64,000 nt of DNA from Tolypocladium sp. Sup5 PDA-1 (lineage: Eukaryota > Ascomycota > Sordariomycetes > Hypocreales > Ophiocordycipitaceae), in contig JPHH03000004.1 of assembly GCA_000750105.3 (NCBI GenBank), positions 992,001-1,056,000 on the forward strand. The letters are read 5' to 3'. The position numbers and the translations under genes are program-made. Below the pieces are notes generated by a model. That model was not told the DNA's origin. It searched no databases and saw nothing but the letters and a program-made list of their open reading frames with translations. This document shows positions 12,279 to 22,589 of the stretch, in pieces. The stretch's first letter is position 1, and the number at the start of each line of letters is the position of its first letter.

Positions 12279-12672
12279 TTGTGCGTGCTGTTGGCGAGGG
12301 TCGTGTGTCGTGGGATGAGGTGGGAAGTTGGTTGTTGAGCGGGGAGCAAAGAGCTGAGAACGGGGTCGGGGCTCCGCGGTGGGGTCCACTTCGGCCCGTG
12401 GTCCGATCGTCAAGACCGAGGTGCTATAAGGTGTCATTTATTCAGATTCAAACTCATTCCACGCCGCCATGTGCTTGCAGGAACTCCATACATGCTTTTC
12501 TGCCAATTGTCTAGAACCGTGTTGCAGTCTACGTGTATGGCGTTAGACAAAACTCCGAGACTGCCCAGAGGAGCACACCATGAACCCAGATCCACATTGT
12601 TCCGATTATTCCACCGTCTCTCGTGTACCGTACTGCCACCATAAGTAACGAATCCAGCTGCCCGACTTGGTA

Positions 12673-14678
12673 TTAATTACACGTGTCCTTGGAGTGGTCG
12701 GCCACCGAGGCAACGCGACGTCTCGGCGTGCCGTACGTCGGCAGCTCATCCTCAGACGACGGAGGCATGTAAGCGACTTCTTCCAGCTCGACCTTGAGGC
12801 TGGGGACCGAGCTGAGCGGGATTATGCTTCCGTCTCGCTAGATGTCCTTGGTTAACTTCTACCAGCGTATTCTGGAGGGAAAGAAACCTACCTTGACAAT
12901 GCCAACGGCCAGAGACGACTGGATCGAGTTGACCGCCCCGTCAGGCGAGCGCTCGTGCATCCCAGTCTCCTGCACGGCACCATCTATGGCAAAAGCTCCG
13001 TGCATGATGCCCGTCCCCGGCTGCTGCATCACCACCACGTTGCCCGCGAGCTTCCCGCCAACATACACGTTGATCGTGCACGGCCGCTCGACCTGCGCCA
13101 TGTCGAGCTCGATGTTCGCAAAGAAGCGCGTCTGCGGCTCCGGCTTCTGCAGGCTCTGTATGTTCGCCGCCGAGGTGCCGTCCGTCGAGTAGAGCCGGTT
13201 GATGAGCTTGGTGGCCTCCTGCTTCATCTCATCCGCCGACTTGGCCCAGTACTCGAGCCCCTGATAGCTGTACCCGAAGCCCTGGATGCTGGCCACAGAC
13301 CTTGAGGTGTGGAACGAGCCGTTGTCGCGGAAGAAGGGCTGAAGGGGGGAGTCGGCGGAGATGAGTGTTCCCCCGGGTGTCGAGTAGCGGGCCTTGCCGT
13401 TGTAAGTGTCGCCGAAGCCGGTGCTGTCGGGGTTCATGGCCGACCAGTACGCCCACAGGCGGTCCACGTTGCAGTGGTGCATCAGGCTATGCCAGTCAGC
13501 GCGAGTACGTGATGGGTTTTCGCAGGAGCGGCATACAATAAAGGGTCAAAGGCCGAGAAATCGGGCGACAGAAACTGCCCGCCGCAGGCTCCGTCCCAGT
13601 GGACGGCGTTGTGGATTTGCTCGAGGCCGATGCCCCTGCTGGATGTCGACGCAAACTCGGAGAAGCTGTCAGAGCGGGTAAGGGCGTCGTACTGTAACAG
13701 CGTTAGCAAACGGGTTCTAGGAGCGGGAGGGCGGTATACACACAAGCCACTGCTTATACGGTCGTCTCTGGAAGTTCCGGTTTGCAGACTGGGGGTAGCG
13801 GTCAGGCGACGGGCAGCGATATATCTCTTCCCTCTGCGAGTCGAACGACCCGAAGCGACCAGAAGTGGCCTCCTTGGGAAACTTGTACGTCGCCAGCGGG
13901 TTGTCGACCTCGATCACCTTGAGCACCTGTCCGTCGGGGACGTTGATGTTCACCTTCCTGGGGACGGTGGCCTGCGGCACGGCCTGGTCGGCGCCCCAGT
14001 CCCAGAAGGGCAGCCGCAGCTTGCCTGCCTCATTTGTGTACTGGAAGCGATAGCGCTCTGGGTACTCGGCGGCGATCTTCTTTGCGTGCTTGACGAGCTC
14101 TTGCTGCGGGCAATGAGACGCTGCGACTTTCATTGAGAAGTAAAGACGGACGTACCTCGAACAGCGCCATGTACGCTCGATGCCAGGTCAGGAATATTTT
14201 TTCCTTGAAACTTGTCAGCAGATAGATGTCTCGACACAGGGACTCGGCTTACCCCGTGCGGACAGTAGCCCTCCCATCCGTTCGACCGTTCGCCTCCCGC
14301 TTGGTTCCACTGGACATACGGCTTGCCGTGGATGCCTGAAACATGTTAGGGCACAGGATAAGCGAAGGCAGGCGAGCTTGCGAACCGGCAATCTGGAAAA
14401 ACGACAGCTGGTCTGTCGGGTCCATATCATACATGGCCTGCAGCGACCGGATGAGGAGGTCCCTGAGATGTCCGTCAGATGGAAACGTCAACGATCTTTC
14501 ATGGCAACACCTACCACGCTGGCCCTCCTTTGGCCTGCACCTCGTTGATGTTCTGCCTCAGCGGCACGCCGTCCGCCTTGTTGTCGACCTTGACGCCCGT
14601 GACGGGAACATGGCCCTGCGCGAGGGCGAGTGGCACGACGCCGAGCGCCACGCCCCAGACGGCAAGCTTCAGCAGCAT
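12673..14678 (-). CDS. Secreted tyrosinase (polyphenol oxidase)
   Basis: Eight exons (14678-14515, 14462-14386, 14335-14253, 14203-14156, 14103-13744, 13691-13537, 13486-12892, 12837-12673) give 548 aa, and every junction keeps frame. The enzyme hydroxylates monophenols and oxidises diphenols to quinones, often feeding melanin. A signal peptide is clear (MLLKLAVWGVALGVVPLALA). The CuA ligands are H83 (IHGKP), H107 (CPHG) and H116 (LTWHRAYMALFE); C105 of CPH is placed to form the His-Cys thioether of fungal enzymes. CuB is H271/H275 (QIHNAVHWDG) with HH299-300 in MHHCNVDRLWAYW. The Y-x-Y motif in GFGYSYQGLEYW marks the end of the catalytic core. The C-terminal lid domain is present (TRFFANIELDMAQ, CTINVYVGG, MHGAFAIDG), as is a Pro/acidic tail (SSEDELPTYGTPRRR), so a latent proenzyme is likely. 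Exon 8 is easy to miss: without splicing the protein stops after VGFFPSRIRW. Confidence 0.93.
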
Positions 14679-16716
14679 GGTGAAGGGCGGGAGAATGTCT
14701 CTGTTGGTGTTTCTGCCAGGTTACATGCAACACGCAGATATCCGCAAGGTCTTAGGATGGCTGGCTGGCCGCGCAAGATATACCACTTCCACATCGGACA
14801 GGACAGTCCAAGTCCGGCACAGGGACCATGACGGGCTTTCCGTCCGGCACTGAATACGAAGTAGGCCTCGCGTAGTTCATTGCACCGCTCCGCCTCTGTG
14901 CATGTGCGTGATATATACCAGCATCGTCTGCGCAGGGAATATGTCGACGCTCGAACCCCGGACATGTCCCCTGAACAACAACGCCGGATCGCGACAGTAG
15001 CACGGGGGAAAGGCGTTAAAGCTGGCAGAGCGATGGGAAAGGACCGCGTCGGTGATACAGCACAGCCTTTTCCCCCATTTGGGGGGTCTCGGTAGTCACT
15101 GCGCTCTCTTGTGCGTACTGCGCAGCGTGCAACTCGTTGTTTCTTCCGTGGTGAGGTGCTTCGCACAGACGCACCCTCGCTTCGAGGGCGTAGCTCGGCG
15201 ATACGAGCCTGTCCGGTCTCCTGCCAGTCCTACGAGTAGAAATTAGATTCAGGCGTTCTATTCCGGAAAGAATGGAGCCCGGACCCGGCGCGGTCGGCCC
15301 TGTTCAATTTTACTCCCGGGGCCTTGACGGGATGCTGCAGCTGCGCACCGGCGGCACAGGCCATGTGGAACTCTCCGTGGGAACGAGCGCCTTCAGCGCG
15401 TCGCTGCGCAACAACAACACCCACCAGTGCGGTTATCCATAAATGAGAGACCATATCCACGCGACCGTGCGTGGCGTGACATGACGGATCCGGTCCACAG
15501 CTGTGATTAACTTGCAGAGGGGTTTGACGGAAGCGAGCTTCGTGCCCAGCTGGGGCTCATTCTCAACATCGCCAATATATTGCGGATGCTTCCGCGAGTC
15601 CAGCTTGGAAACATAATACACCCCTGTCCTGACAGGCCGCCTCCTCCCTCTGGAGAGCCAACCCGCAGGTTTGCCTATTGTGGCTCGGTAGTGCAAGAGG
15701 CCAATGCCACCAATTCGTGTGATTGTACAAAGTACAAAGCCTCTATCCTTATGCTCGCCCTATATTTCCCCTCTTCCTTGCTCCTCCTTGCTCTTCCTTG
15801 GAGCTATATCGAGGTACTTCTACCCCTACTAGTAAATAAATCAAGTACTATTATATACACCTCTCCAAAAGTGGCTTCTAGTCAGCTATACCCGTTGCAA
15901 CGTACAAAGTCGGAGCCTTCGCACACTACAAGAGATAACTTGGCGCCCTGCCACAATCCGGCCACAATAACCCCCTGCAGGTTGGCTCTCCAGAGGGAGG
16001 AGGTCGCCTGTCAGAAGAGGCGAATATGTAAGCCAATGCAGGTCGGGCATCACTCCCGGCCCGTGGTGGATCTCATGCACGGATGATGCCACCGGACCTG
16101 ACAGTCAGGGGCTCAACGAAACACCGGCTTCACGGCGCGAGGTACCGTTGAACAGCAGTAGTGTGTGCTTCGGAGCCAGAGAGCCGAGGACAGTGTACTG
16201 CAGGGTGGATAGGAGAAGAGGTCCTGAAACCTGACCGCAGACGATGGTCTGCCGTGGCACGTATGATGCTTACATTCACCACAGTCGAGCTCCGCGATGG
16301 TGCATGGACTGACATCAAGGAGCGTGCCAGCTCTGAAGCACGTCGACATCCCAAAAACTGCCCAGGAAGTATCGAGGCTGGTACATCGTGTATGCCGTGA
16401 CCAGCCTCTGTGATTCACCACAGGGACTGTGCCGTGGCACGCTGCTTTACACGAGGTCCATGGTGATCTCTCGTGTTCCTGGCGCCCTCCTCACAGTGAT
16501 TCAGAGTCTCGAGACGTTGTTCGCAGAGCAACTGTAAACCCAGCCGTCTGGAGCTCTGACTGGGCGACCCTTGATACAACGCTGTCTTGAGAGCATGTCA
16601 TGATGCAATGCTAGCAGATGGTGCCAGACTTACACGACTCCATCATATTTGGACGGACAATTCCCGCACGCCGTGCTGATACCTGTAACCCTATACCTGT
16701 GCCAATATCCCAGATG
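14679..16716. other. Intergenic, contains a MITE-like element
   Basis: Promoter side of the tyrosinase and 3' flank of MCM10. Apart from the inverted-repeat element at 15629-16014, no gene is visible. A short perfect palindrome (CCTGACAGTCAGG) lies near 16097-16109. Confidence 0.6.
15629..16014. mobile_element. MITE-like element with ~54-bp terminal inverted repeats
   Basis: The left arm begins CTGACAGGCCGCCTCC at 15629 and runs to TATTGTGGC near 15683. The right arm at 15961-16014 is its reverse complement with a few mismatches and a small gap, ending CCTGTCAG. The arms share a long uninterrupted core (CCTCCCTCTGGAGAGCC). The roughly 277-bp centre is much more AT-rich than the surroundings (ACTAGTAAATAAATC, ACTATTATATACAC) and codes for nothing recognisable. 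The size, terminal repeats and lack of coding fit a miniature inverted-repeat element. No clear target-site duplication is seen directly outside the arms, so the superfamily is unknown. It could also be a large hairpin of other origin. Confidence 0.7.
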
Positions 16717-18954
16717 CTATTTTACAATAACCAGTTCATCATCGTCGTCGTCGAGAGACACCTGTCTCTCCGACATGTCCATGCCGAGGCTCTCCCGGCC
16801 GGCCTCGCGAATCCCCTTTTCCGTCACGAACCTCGTCTTCTTTCGCACAGGCGATTTCGATTTGGCGCCCTTGTGCAGCTTCTCGCCGTCCTTCATGCTG
16901 GACAGCTTATTTTTCAAGCTGCCGCCCCAGCCGTATGCCGATGATTTGGCGCTGCTCACTGTAGAGCTGGCTTGGGAGCTCTCTGGCCGCTTCCGCTTGA
17001 TTGGGCTGAGGTGAATCATCCGGTCCTTGCTGTGCAGGCCCAGGGACAGCGGATCTAGTTTGCTCGCCTCGTCCGCGTTGTCGCTCAAAGTCACAGCCTG
17101 ACTAGACGTGCCCGAAGCTGGATCGTTTGCTTTTTTCTGTCCGCCGTGCTGCATGTACTCTTTTCCTGCGGCGTTACCGATGCGGCCGAGTGTCTTCATC
17201 ATCTCGCGCTCCTTCTCCTTTGCCTCCAGGCTTCTCTTTAGAAACTCCTTCTTCTCCTTGCTGTCTGCAGGAGCTCGGTCCTTGCCGTCGATGAGATCCG
17301 CCGTGCTGAATGACCGTGATGCGAACCACTGTGTCTTCGTGTCCCAGTCGTAGTTGTCGGGACCCTTTTTCTTCCCATTCCACTCTTTGGAGCTGTCCTT
17401 GGTTTGTCGCCGCCCCCGATCGCCGAAGCCGCTCGAATTGATCTCCACCCGCGTCGAACGCTGCTTGCGGATGGCCTCGTTGGAGTGGAACTCGCAAAAC
17501 TGAGTCCGCTTCTTATTGACCCATGAGCCGCAGAGATCGCCGTCCTTCCGCACGGATTGACAGGACCCCAAGTCGCGTGCCGACCCGATTTCGAGTATCG
17601 TATCCTCGTCCGAATTGATGACCAGGCTGAAGCGCCCCGTGTCATGCCGTCCGGGTGGAGGCGGCATGACGCCAGGGTTGAGAATCGCCACGACGGTTCC
17701 CGGGGTTAGCTTCCAGAACCTCGTGAAGCCAGAGTTGAAGAGGAACAAATCAAGCTCCATGTCCAGGTCACAAAGCGTCATGACCATGTACTTGCCCCGT
17801 TCTTCATCCTTCAGCCCGTTCTTCGCCGCCGTGGTCTTGTGCGCGCGAGGCTCTGATTTCTTCGCAACGACGGCAAAGACCACAATGTCTTGCTCAACGT
17901 CCGGCAGGGCGAAATCAGGAGCCTTGACGTCGCGCAGTAGTTCTTTGATGTTGAGGGTTTTCTTCCCGGACACGTGCCGCGCCAGGACTCGATGAGGGAG
18001 GATGCGCCGCGACAAATGAAAACATGAATAGGGCTCAAAAGACGAGGACTCTTCTCCCTCTTTGGCGTCTCCCGGCGTTACGTCTTGTAATGTACTCTCG
18101 GAGAAGGTGCTGGATTCGCCCGCGTCCAAACGTGAGCGGAAGCTCGGGGCAGTGTTGCTTCGCGAGAGCTGCCCAGAAGTCTTGCCCTTAGATAGGATGT
18201 CGTCGCGAGAGAACGTCGGGCCTTTCAGCGGCTCGTCTGGAAGGACAACTGCGGTCTTTTTGTAGCCCTCCATTTCCTGCTTCCCGATCCCGAAAGCGTT
18301 GGTCCTCACTTTCTGAATCTGCTGCTGCCTCTGAGCTCGGAACGATTCCTCTGCCCTCGCCGAAGCCAGTCTTTCGTTGAAACTCAGTGGTCTTGGAACT
18401 GATGCCGTCGCAAGATTCGAGCATCTCGAACTCTCCAGGTAGCCCTTGCCCTGCGAGGCTTTACCTCCTGTCGCGCTCTTCTTGCTCGGTGCACGCTTCA
18501 ACGAAATATCCTTGGCCTTTAGGCCCTTGTCAATGCCTAGCAGGACCCTGCTCGGAGACGTCTGCTGTTGAGACGCCAGAACTTTCCGGACGGGAGATGC
18601 AGGAACCTGTATCTGGGTTCGGGGAACCGGCCGAGTAGCGTCATCTGCGCCTGGTGTGCCACCGCGAGCCGTCCGGCGTGGTTCGTATGCTGGTGCGGCA
18701 GAATACGGTCGGGAACCCGTCTCGCTGCTCTTCTGGGGCGCACTGTTCTCCTTGTTCCTTGCATTCTGCAGCTTCTTCAGTCTCAGTCGAGCTTGGATCT
18801 CCTGCAGCTTCAGCTGCAGTGTCTCTTCGTCTTCGTCGTCATCGTCATCTTCGTCCAGCGGGGCCGTGAGCCTATCTCCAGGTGAAGAGCCCAGCGCTAG
18901 CATCGGCCGAGGCTTTCTCGAAGGCGACGGCGATGGCGAGGTCCGGTTCAGCAT
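16717..18954 (-). CDS. MCM10: DNA replication factor Mcm10
   Basis: A single exon of 745 aa. Mcm10 binds the CMG helicase, DNA and polymerase alpha and is needed for origin firing and fork progression in the nucleus. The N-terminal third is disordered, with an acidic patch (DEDDDDDEDEE) and a coiled-coil-like segment (LQLKLQEIQARLRLKKLQ, residues about 46-63). The central OB-fold is recognisable (YMVMTLCDLDMELDLFLFNS, FTRFWKLTPGTVVAILNPGV). It is followed by the family's CCCH zinc finger, C465-X9-C475-X11-C487-X2-H490 (SCQSVRKDGDLCGSWV, FCEFH). The C-terminal part is basic and acidic low complexity. The start ATG has A at -3. It is divergent from the RNase H2 subunit gene, with 737 bp between them that hold an MluI box. 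Confidence 0.95.
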   Translation of the reverse strand: MLNRTSPSPSPSRKPRPMLALGSSPGDRLTAPLDEDDDDDEDEETLQLKLQEIQARLRLKKLQNARNKENSAPQKSSETGSRPYSAAPAYEPRRTARGGTPGADDATRPVPRTQIQVPASPVRKVLASQQQTSPSRVLLGIDKGLKAKDISLKRAPSKKSATGGKASQGKGYLESSRCSNLATASVPRPLSFNERLASARAEESFRAQRQQQIQKVRTNAFGIGKQEMEGYKKTAVVLPDEPLKGPTFSRDDILSKGKTSGQLSRSNTAPSFRSRLDAGESSTFSESTLQDVTPGDAKEGEESSSFEPYSCFHLSRRILPHRVLARHVSGKKTLNIKELLRDVKAPDFALPDVEQDIVVFAVVAKKSEPRAHKTTAAKNGLKDEERGKYMVMTLCDLDMELDLFLFNSGFTRFWKLTPGTVVAILNPGVMPPPPGRHDTGRFSLVINSDEDTILEIGSARDLGSCQSVRKDGDLCGSWVNKKRTQFCEFHSNEAIRKQRSTRVEINSSGFGDRGRRQTKDSSKEWNGKKKGPDNYDWDTKTQWFASRSFSTADLIDGKDRAPADSKEKKEFLKRSLEAKEKEREMMKTLGRIGNAAGKEYMQHGGQKKANDPASGTSSQAVTLSDNADEASKLDPLSLGLHSKDRMIHLSPIKRKRPESSQASSTVSSAKSSAYGWGGSLKNKLSSMKDGEKLHKGAKSKSPVRKKTRFVTEKGIREAGRESLGMDMSERQVSLDDDDDELVIVK

Positions 18955-19436
18955 GTTATGATAGCGTTGCCGCCCGCCTGGCGTGCTCAGGAGAGCTTCG
19001 CGGGGTGATCGAGGCGGCCATTGCGGCTCGGGAGCTGGAGCTAGTCAGTTGCGTGAGCACGAGCTGACAGAGAGGACATATCCCACCTGGAGCCATGTTT
19101 TGGAGACAAACCCAGCTTGGGTCAACCAGGTACCGAGCCCAGGCAGTCAAGAAGACTTCGACGGCGCATAGCCGCAAGCCCTGTTATCGCCCAAGGGCAG
19201 CTGCGGCCATACAGGTATCGGCTTGTCGAGGTGAGTTTCGGGGCGCGAGTGAAGCGGATAATGTTGTGCAGCGATGAATGGAAAAGAGACGCCTGCCAGC
19301 CTTGGGCCGTTATCAAATCTGATGCTTCGCAGGTGATAAGAAGATTGGCGCAAATTCGGCCGATGCGAGGGACGTTGGTTGCGGTGAAGCGAGGTGTGGA
19401 ATCGGCGGGTGCCCGGGTGGACCCGCGACGCGCTTT

Positions 19437-19442
19437 ACGCGT
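19437..19442. promoter_or_regulatory. MluI cell-cycle box (MCB) in the MCM10/RNH202 divergent promoter
   Basis: Exact ACGCGT, 483 bp upstream of the MCM10 start and 250 bp upstream of the RNase H2 subunit start, in the only spacer between them (18955-19691). ACGCGT is the known binding core of MBF (Mbp1/Swi6 or Cdc10/Res), which drives G1/S genes. Function here is inferred from position and from the identity of the flanking genes. Confidence 0.5.
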
Positions 19443-19691
19443 CTGAACCCTGGGCGCCAGCGCGTCTATGTGACCCCAGTCTACTCCGTACCACTGCTGC
19501 TAGGACTCTGGAGAGCAACCACTTGACGCCCATGGCTGATTGACCGAAGATACTCTTTTGCTCGCTTTTGGGAACCTCGATATTTTTGCATTTGCGTCAA
19601 TCAGTCTTTTGGAATACAGCATCTACACAAAATTGGATACCCAGCTCGTCGCCGGCACTTCATCTGGACCACTCGGCCACGGAGCATTACG

Positions 19692-20993
19692 ATGCCTCGG
19701 ACTAGATCAACCAAGACGGGCGGTGCGGACGCGACAGAGGTTTCTGCGAAGAGCACTTCATCCAAATATGCACTGACGTCCAAGAATGGCCCGCCACCAA
19801 AGCTGTTCATCTTGCCAAAGGCGGCGACACCAGAGGCGAGAATCGTCACTCTGCCCAACCCCAGACACGGCCAGCCAGCGCGCTACCTGGTCTGCCCAGA
19901 CACGGGCATCTACGAATTCACAAAGATTGCCGCACCGAATTCGACACCGCGAAGCTGGCTTGTCGAGACACGTGCAGGATCGGTCGAGAACAAGACAGAC
20001 GGTGATGCCTCGGAGCTCAAGGCCCAGGTCATGATGGGCGCCGATCTGTTTATTGCAACAACAGTCGACCCGCTGTTCCTTGTCTTGCCGGCCCTGGCAG
20101 ACTCTCGAGCATCCAAAGGGTCGGATGGCAAGAAGCGTCTGTTCCTGTCGAGCGACGACCACTTTGACAAGCTCCCCGAGGACTCATCCCATCTGTCCGA
20201 GATTTTGCGATGGGACAAGACACGGACTCTGATTGAAGGGAGGATGGCGGCCATCTGCGACACGGTCGAGGCAGGCGACGAGAGCATGTTTCGCTTGAGC
20301 GAAGCGAAGCTTCTGACGGCCGTCCTCGACAAGGCCAAGCGGATGAGCGACGGAGGGTTGCCCCCAAGCATGGAGGAAAAGTTTGTCAAGAGGACATTGG
20401 AGGCACCGATCCTTCTCCAGAAGCGAGACGCCGTTGTCAACGAAAGTCAGGCTTCCAACGAGGGCGCCGAGTCCGAAGTATCGACGCCCCGAACCGAGTC
20501 GACCAACTCCCAGTCCACGGCCATGTCACTCGCTTCGCAACCGTCAACTACAGCCACGTCATTTACAGAAGAAGGATTGGCTGCTGATACCGTCATGAAC
20601 ACCGTGGAAGCTTCTCCGGACATTGTCAAGCTCCAGCGGTTGCGGGTCGCTTTCGACTTTATTTGTTCCAGTTACATCTCGCCAGCAGTGGCTGAGCAAC
20701 TACGGCGGCAATCGCTGGACGAGGACGCGAGTTCCGTCGACTTCTCTCCACTGGACAAGTACCTTGCCAAGGTCGCCGAGCTACGGGCAGAAGCTTTGGC
20801 CACGAGGTCAATATCGGACTTTTCTCGAAAACGGGGCCACGACGAAGAAGAGGACGAGGTCCGACAGGAGAAGAAGCGGAAGCTGGAAGAGGAGAAGAAG
20901 CGCAAGGCGAACCAGAGCCGTGGTGTCAGGGATCTCAAAAAGGTCAACACAAGCGGAATGAAGAAGATGAGCGATTTTTTCAAAGCGAAATAA
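19692..20993 (+). CDS. RNH202: Ribonuclease H2 subunit B
   Basis: A single exon of 433 aa. Subunit B is a non-catalytic part of the trimeric RNase H2, which removes ribonucleotides from DNA and degrades RNA:DNA hybrids in the nucleus. The N-terminal triple-barrel part is visible (KLFILPKAATPEARIVTLPN, RYLVCPDTGIYEFTKI, WLVETRAGSVE, ADLFIATTVDPLFLVLPALA), then the helical middle (HLSEILRWDKTRTLIEGRMA, VAFDFICSSYISPAVAEQLR). A basic coiled tail leads to the extreme C-terminus, MKKMSDFFKAK, which fits a PCNA-interacting peptide (Q/M-x-x-L/M-x-x-F-F) with Met in place of Gln. The start has A at -3. It is convergent with DUO1, with only 71 bp between the stops. Confidence 0.92.
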   Translation: MPRTRSTKTGGADATEVSAKSTSSKYALTSKNGPPPKLFILPKAATPEARIVTLPNPRHGQPARYLVCPDTGIYEFTKIAAPNSTPRSWLVETRAGSVENKTDGDASELKAQVMMGADLFIATTVDPLFLVLPALADSRASKGSDGKKRLFLSSDDHFDKLPEDSSHLSEILRWDKTRTLIEGRMAAICDTVEAGDESMFRLSEAKLLTAVLDKAKRMSDGGLPPSMEEKFVKRTLEAPILLQKRDAVVNESQASNEGAESEVSTPRTESTNSQSTAMSLASQPSTTATSFTEEGLAADTVMNTVEASPDIVKLQRLRVAFDFICSSYISPAVAEQLRRQSLDEDASSVDFSPLDKYLAKVAELRAEALATRSISDFSRKRGHDEEEDEVRQEKKRKLEEEKKRKANQSRGVRDLKKVNTSGMKKMSDFFKAK

Positions 20994-21064
20994 GGGCATT
21001 TGTCCATGTCTGGGTATCTAGGCATCATGATGGAATGCGAACGAGGAAAAGGAAACAAAGTGGG

Positions 21065-21823
21065 TTATCTCGCTGCTCTAGAGCGCCCTCTGCCTGTCCC
21101 GGTGCCTCTACCAACACCCGATGCGCCGCGAGTACCGGATGCCCCTGACTTGCTGCTCTCCGACTGATTGCTCGAGCCCGTGCCGCCCCTCGAGACGGCC
21201 CTGCCCCGACTGGTCGTCCCCCGTGTCCTGGATGCCCCTCGAGTCCCGCGGGACGGAGTTGACGCCCCAAACCTCCGTCTGTCTTCTTCCTCCTCGCGAC
21301 GCCGTCGCAAATCCTCTCGCCTTTGTTCCTCTTCGGCGGCCCTGCGCTCGGCGGCCCGCTGTCTCTCCAGGGCCTCTGCTTCTTGCTCCGCAACGTCGTC
21401 TGTGGCGCCCTTCCAGCCAGGGTGGAGGACGAGCCGTTGGTTGTGTTCGGTCTGGGACAGGATCCGCGTCCAAGTGTTAAGCAGCGTGGAGGCATTGGCG
21501 ACGGTTTTGGAAACGACCTAGATGGGTAAGGATTAGGAGGAGACCTCGGCTTTGGACACTTTTCTGGCTCATACCTCCATGTTCCCGCCGGCTCGTCCCA
21601 GGGTAGCGAGGACGCCCTCGATGGACTCGTTGATGCCTCGAACCCCTTGCAGTTCCTTACGCAGGGCCGCCTCGCGATCAATTGGCTCTGGTTGTCGGTC
21701 TCGGCTGGTGGGTGTCTTGGGAGTTTTGGGCGTCTTGGGCGTCTTTGAGCGAGGCTCGTGGTGGGCGTTTTGGGTGGGCGATGCCCAGATGTCAGACTCT
21801 GTGTGCTCCGTTTCGTCTGCCAT
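21065..21823 (-). CDS. DUO1: DASH/Dam1 complex subunit Duo1
   Basis: Exons 21823-21575 and 21517-21065 give 233 aa. The 57-nt intron has donor GTATGA and acceptor CTAG, and the frame is kept. Duo1 is part of the fungal-specific DASH ring that couples kinetochores to microtubule plus ends. The family core is clear across the junction: REAALRKELQGVRGINESI, then VVSKTVANASTLLNTWTRI, ILSQTEHNQRLVLHPGW, then a basic coiled segment (ERRAAEEEQRREDLRRRREE). N-terminal TPKTPKTPKTP repeats are potential CDK sites, and the tail is Gly/Arg/Ser-rich, which suits microtubule contact. It shares a 766-bp divergent promoter with the unknown gene at 22590, which carries two MluI boxes. Confidence 0.92.
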
Positions 21824-22103
21824 GGCGGGAAGACTGGATGATAGTAACGTATAGGACAAAGATACCACGCACGAGGATGCGCCGGCCGGAAGTGCTTGCT
21901 AGAGTGAGATGACGTTATGCGGCCGTTGGTGTCCAAACAAGACATCCATGTTATGTACACAATCGATAGGTTCTAAGGTTCCCTTGAAGAGTCGGCAATT
22001 CAGTGTTGCTCTATGAGGGGCCAGGGTCGGTGAGGGGCCGCCACGGGGCGTTACAGTGGGCAGGGCACTGGCAGCTCGCTAGGGATGGTGATTGGCGCGT
22101 GGT

Positions 22104-22141
22104 GGCGCGAAACAGACGCGTCCGGGTCGGCCCAGACGCGT
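22104..22141. promoter_or_regulatory. Cluster of cell-cycle boxes in the DUO1/unknown divergent promoter
   Basis: Two exact ACGCGT boxes at 22116-22121 and 22136-22141 (20-bp period), plus a GGCGCGAAA (reverse TTTCGCGCC, E2F/SCB-like) at 22104-22112. The cluster is about 280-320 bp from the DUO1 start and about 450-490 bp from the other start. Cell-cycle function is inferred. Confidence 0.55.
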
Positions 22142-22589
22142 GCGCCGTTGGGCCAATTTACAGTGGATCTCGCTAGATTCTGCAGGGGGCTGGTGCCGCT
22201 GCCCCAGTGCATTCCTGGAGCCCAGCCTCCTCTCTTGCATCAGCGTCCAACGCCCCGAACCCTGCGCACTCCTCTTCCCATCGTCACAATATTTTCAGAG
22301 AGAATCAATCGCATCGTTTTTGGCCGTCGATTTGCTCCGCTGTCCCGCCCGCTGCCTCGAACTGGGAGCCCGCTGTCGCACGCCGTGCCACCGCTTAATA
22401 TCGCTCAGGGCCCGACGAATTCAATCGGCGCCTAAACACGCAATCTGCCGACACCCCTTCGGTCTGGTGCTTCCCGAGCACCCGCTTCTCGCCAGTCGAC
22501 AGGTCTAGGAGACGGTTCGCTATAGGATCGAAGGACGTCGCCTCGCGCAACACACTCCCTGCGCAGCATCGCTGCATTCGCTCTTCACC

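Noticed and set aside
12279..12437. Longer N-terminus for the GNAT protein
   Set aside because: Adds Pro/Thr/Arg-rich residues not typical of the family; the ATG at 12278 gives a normal GNAT start.
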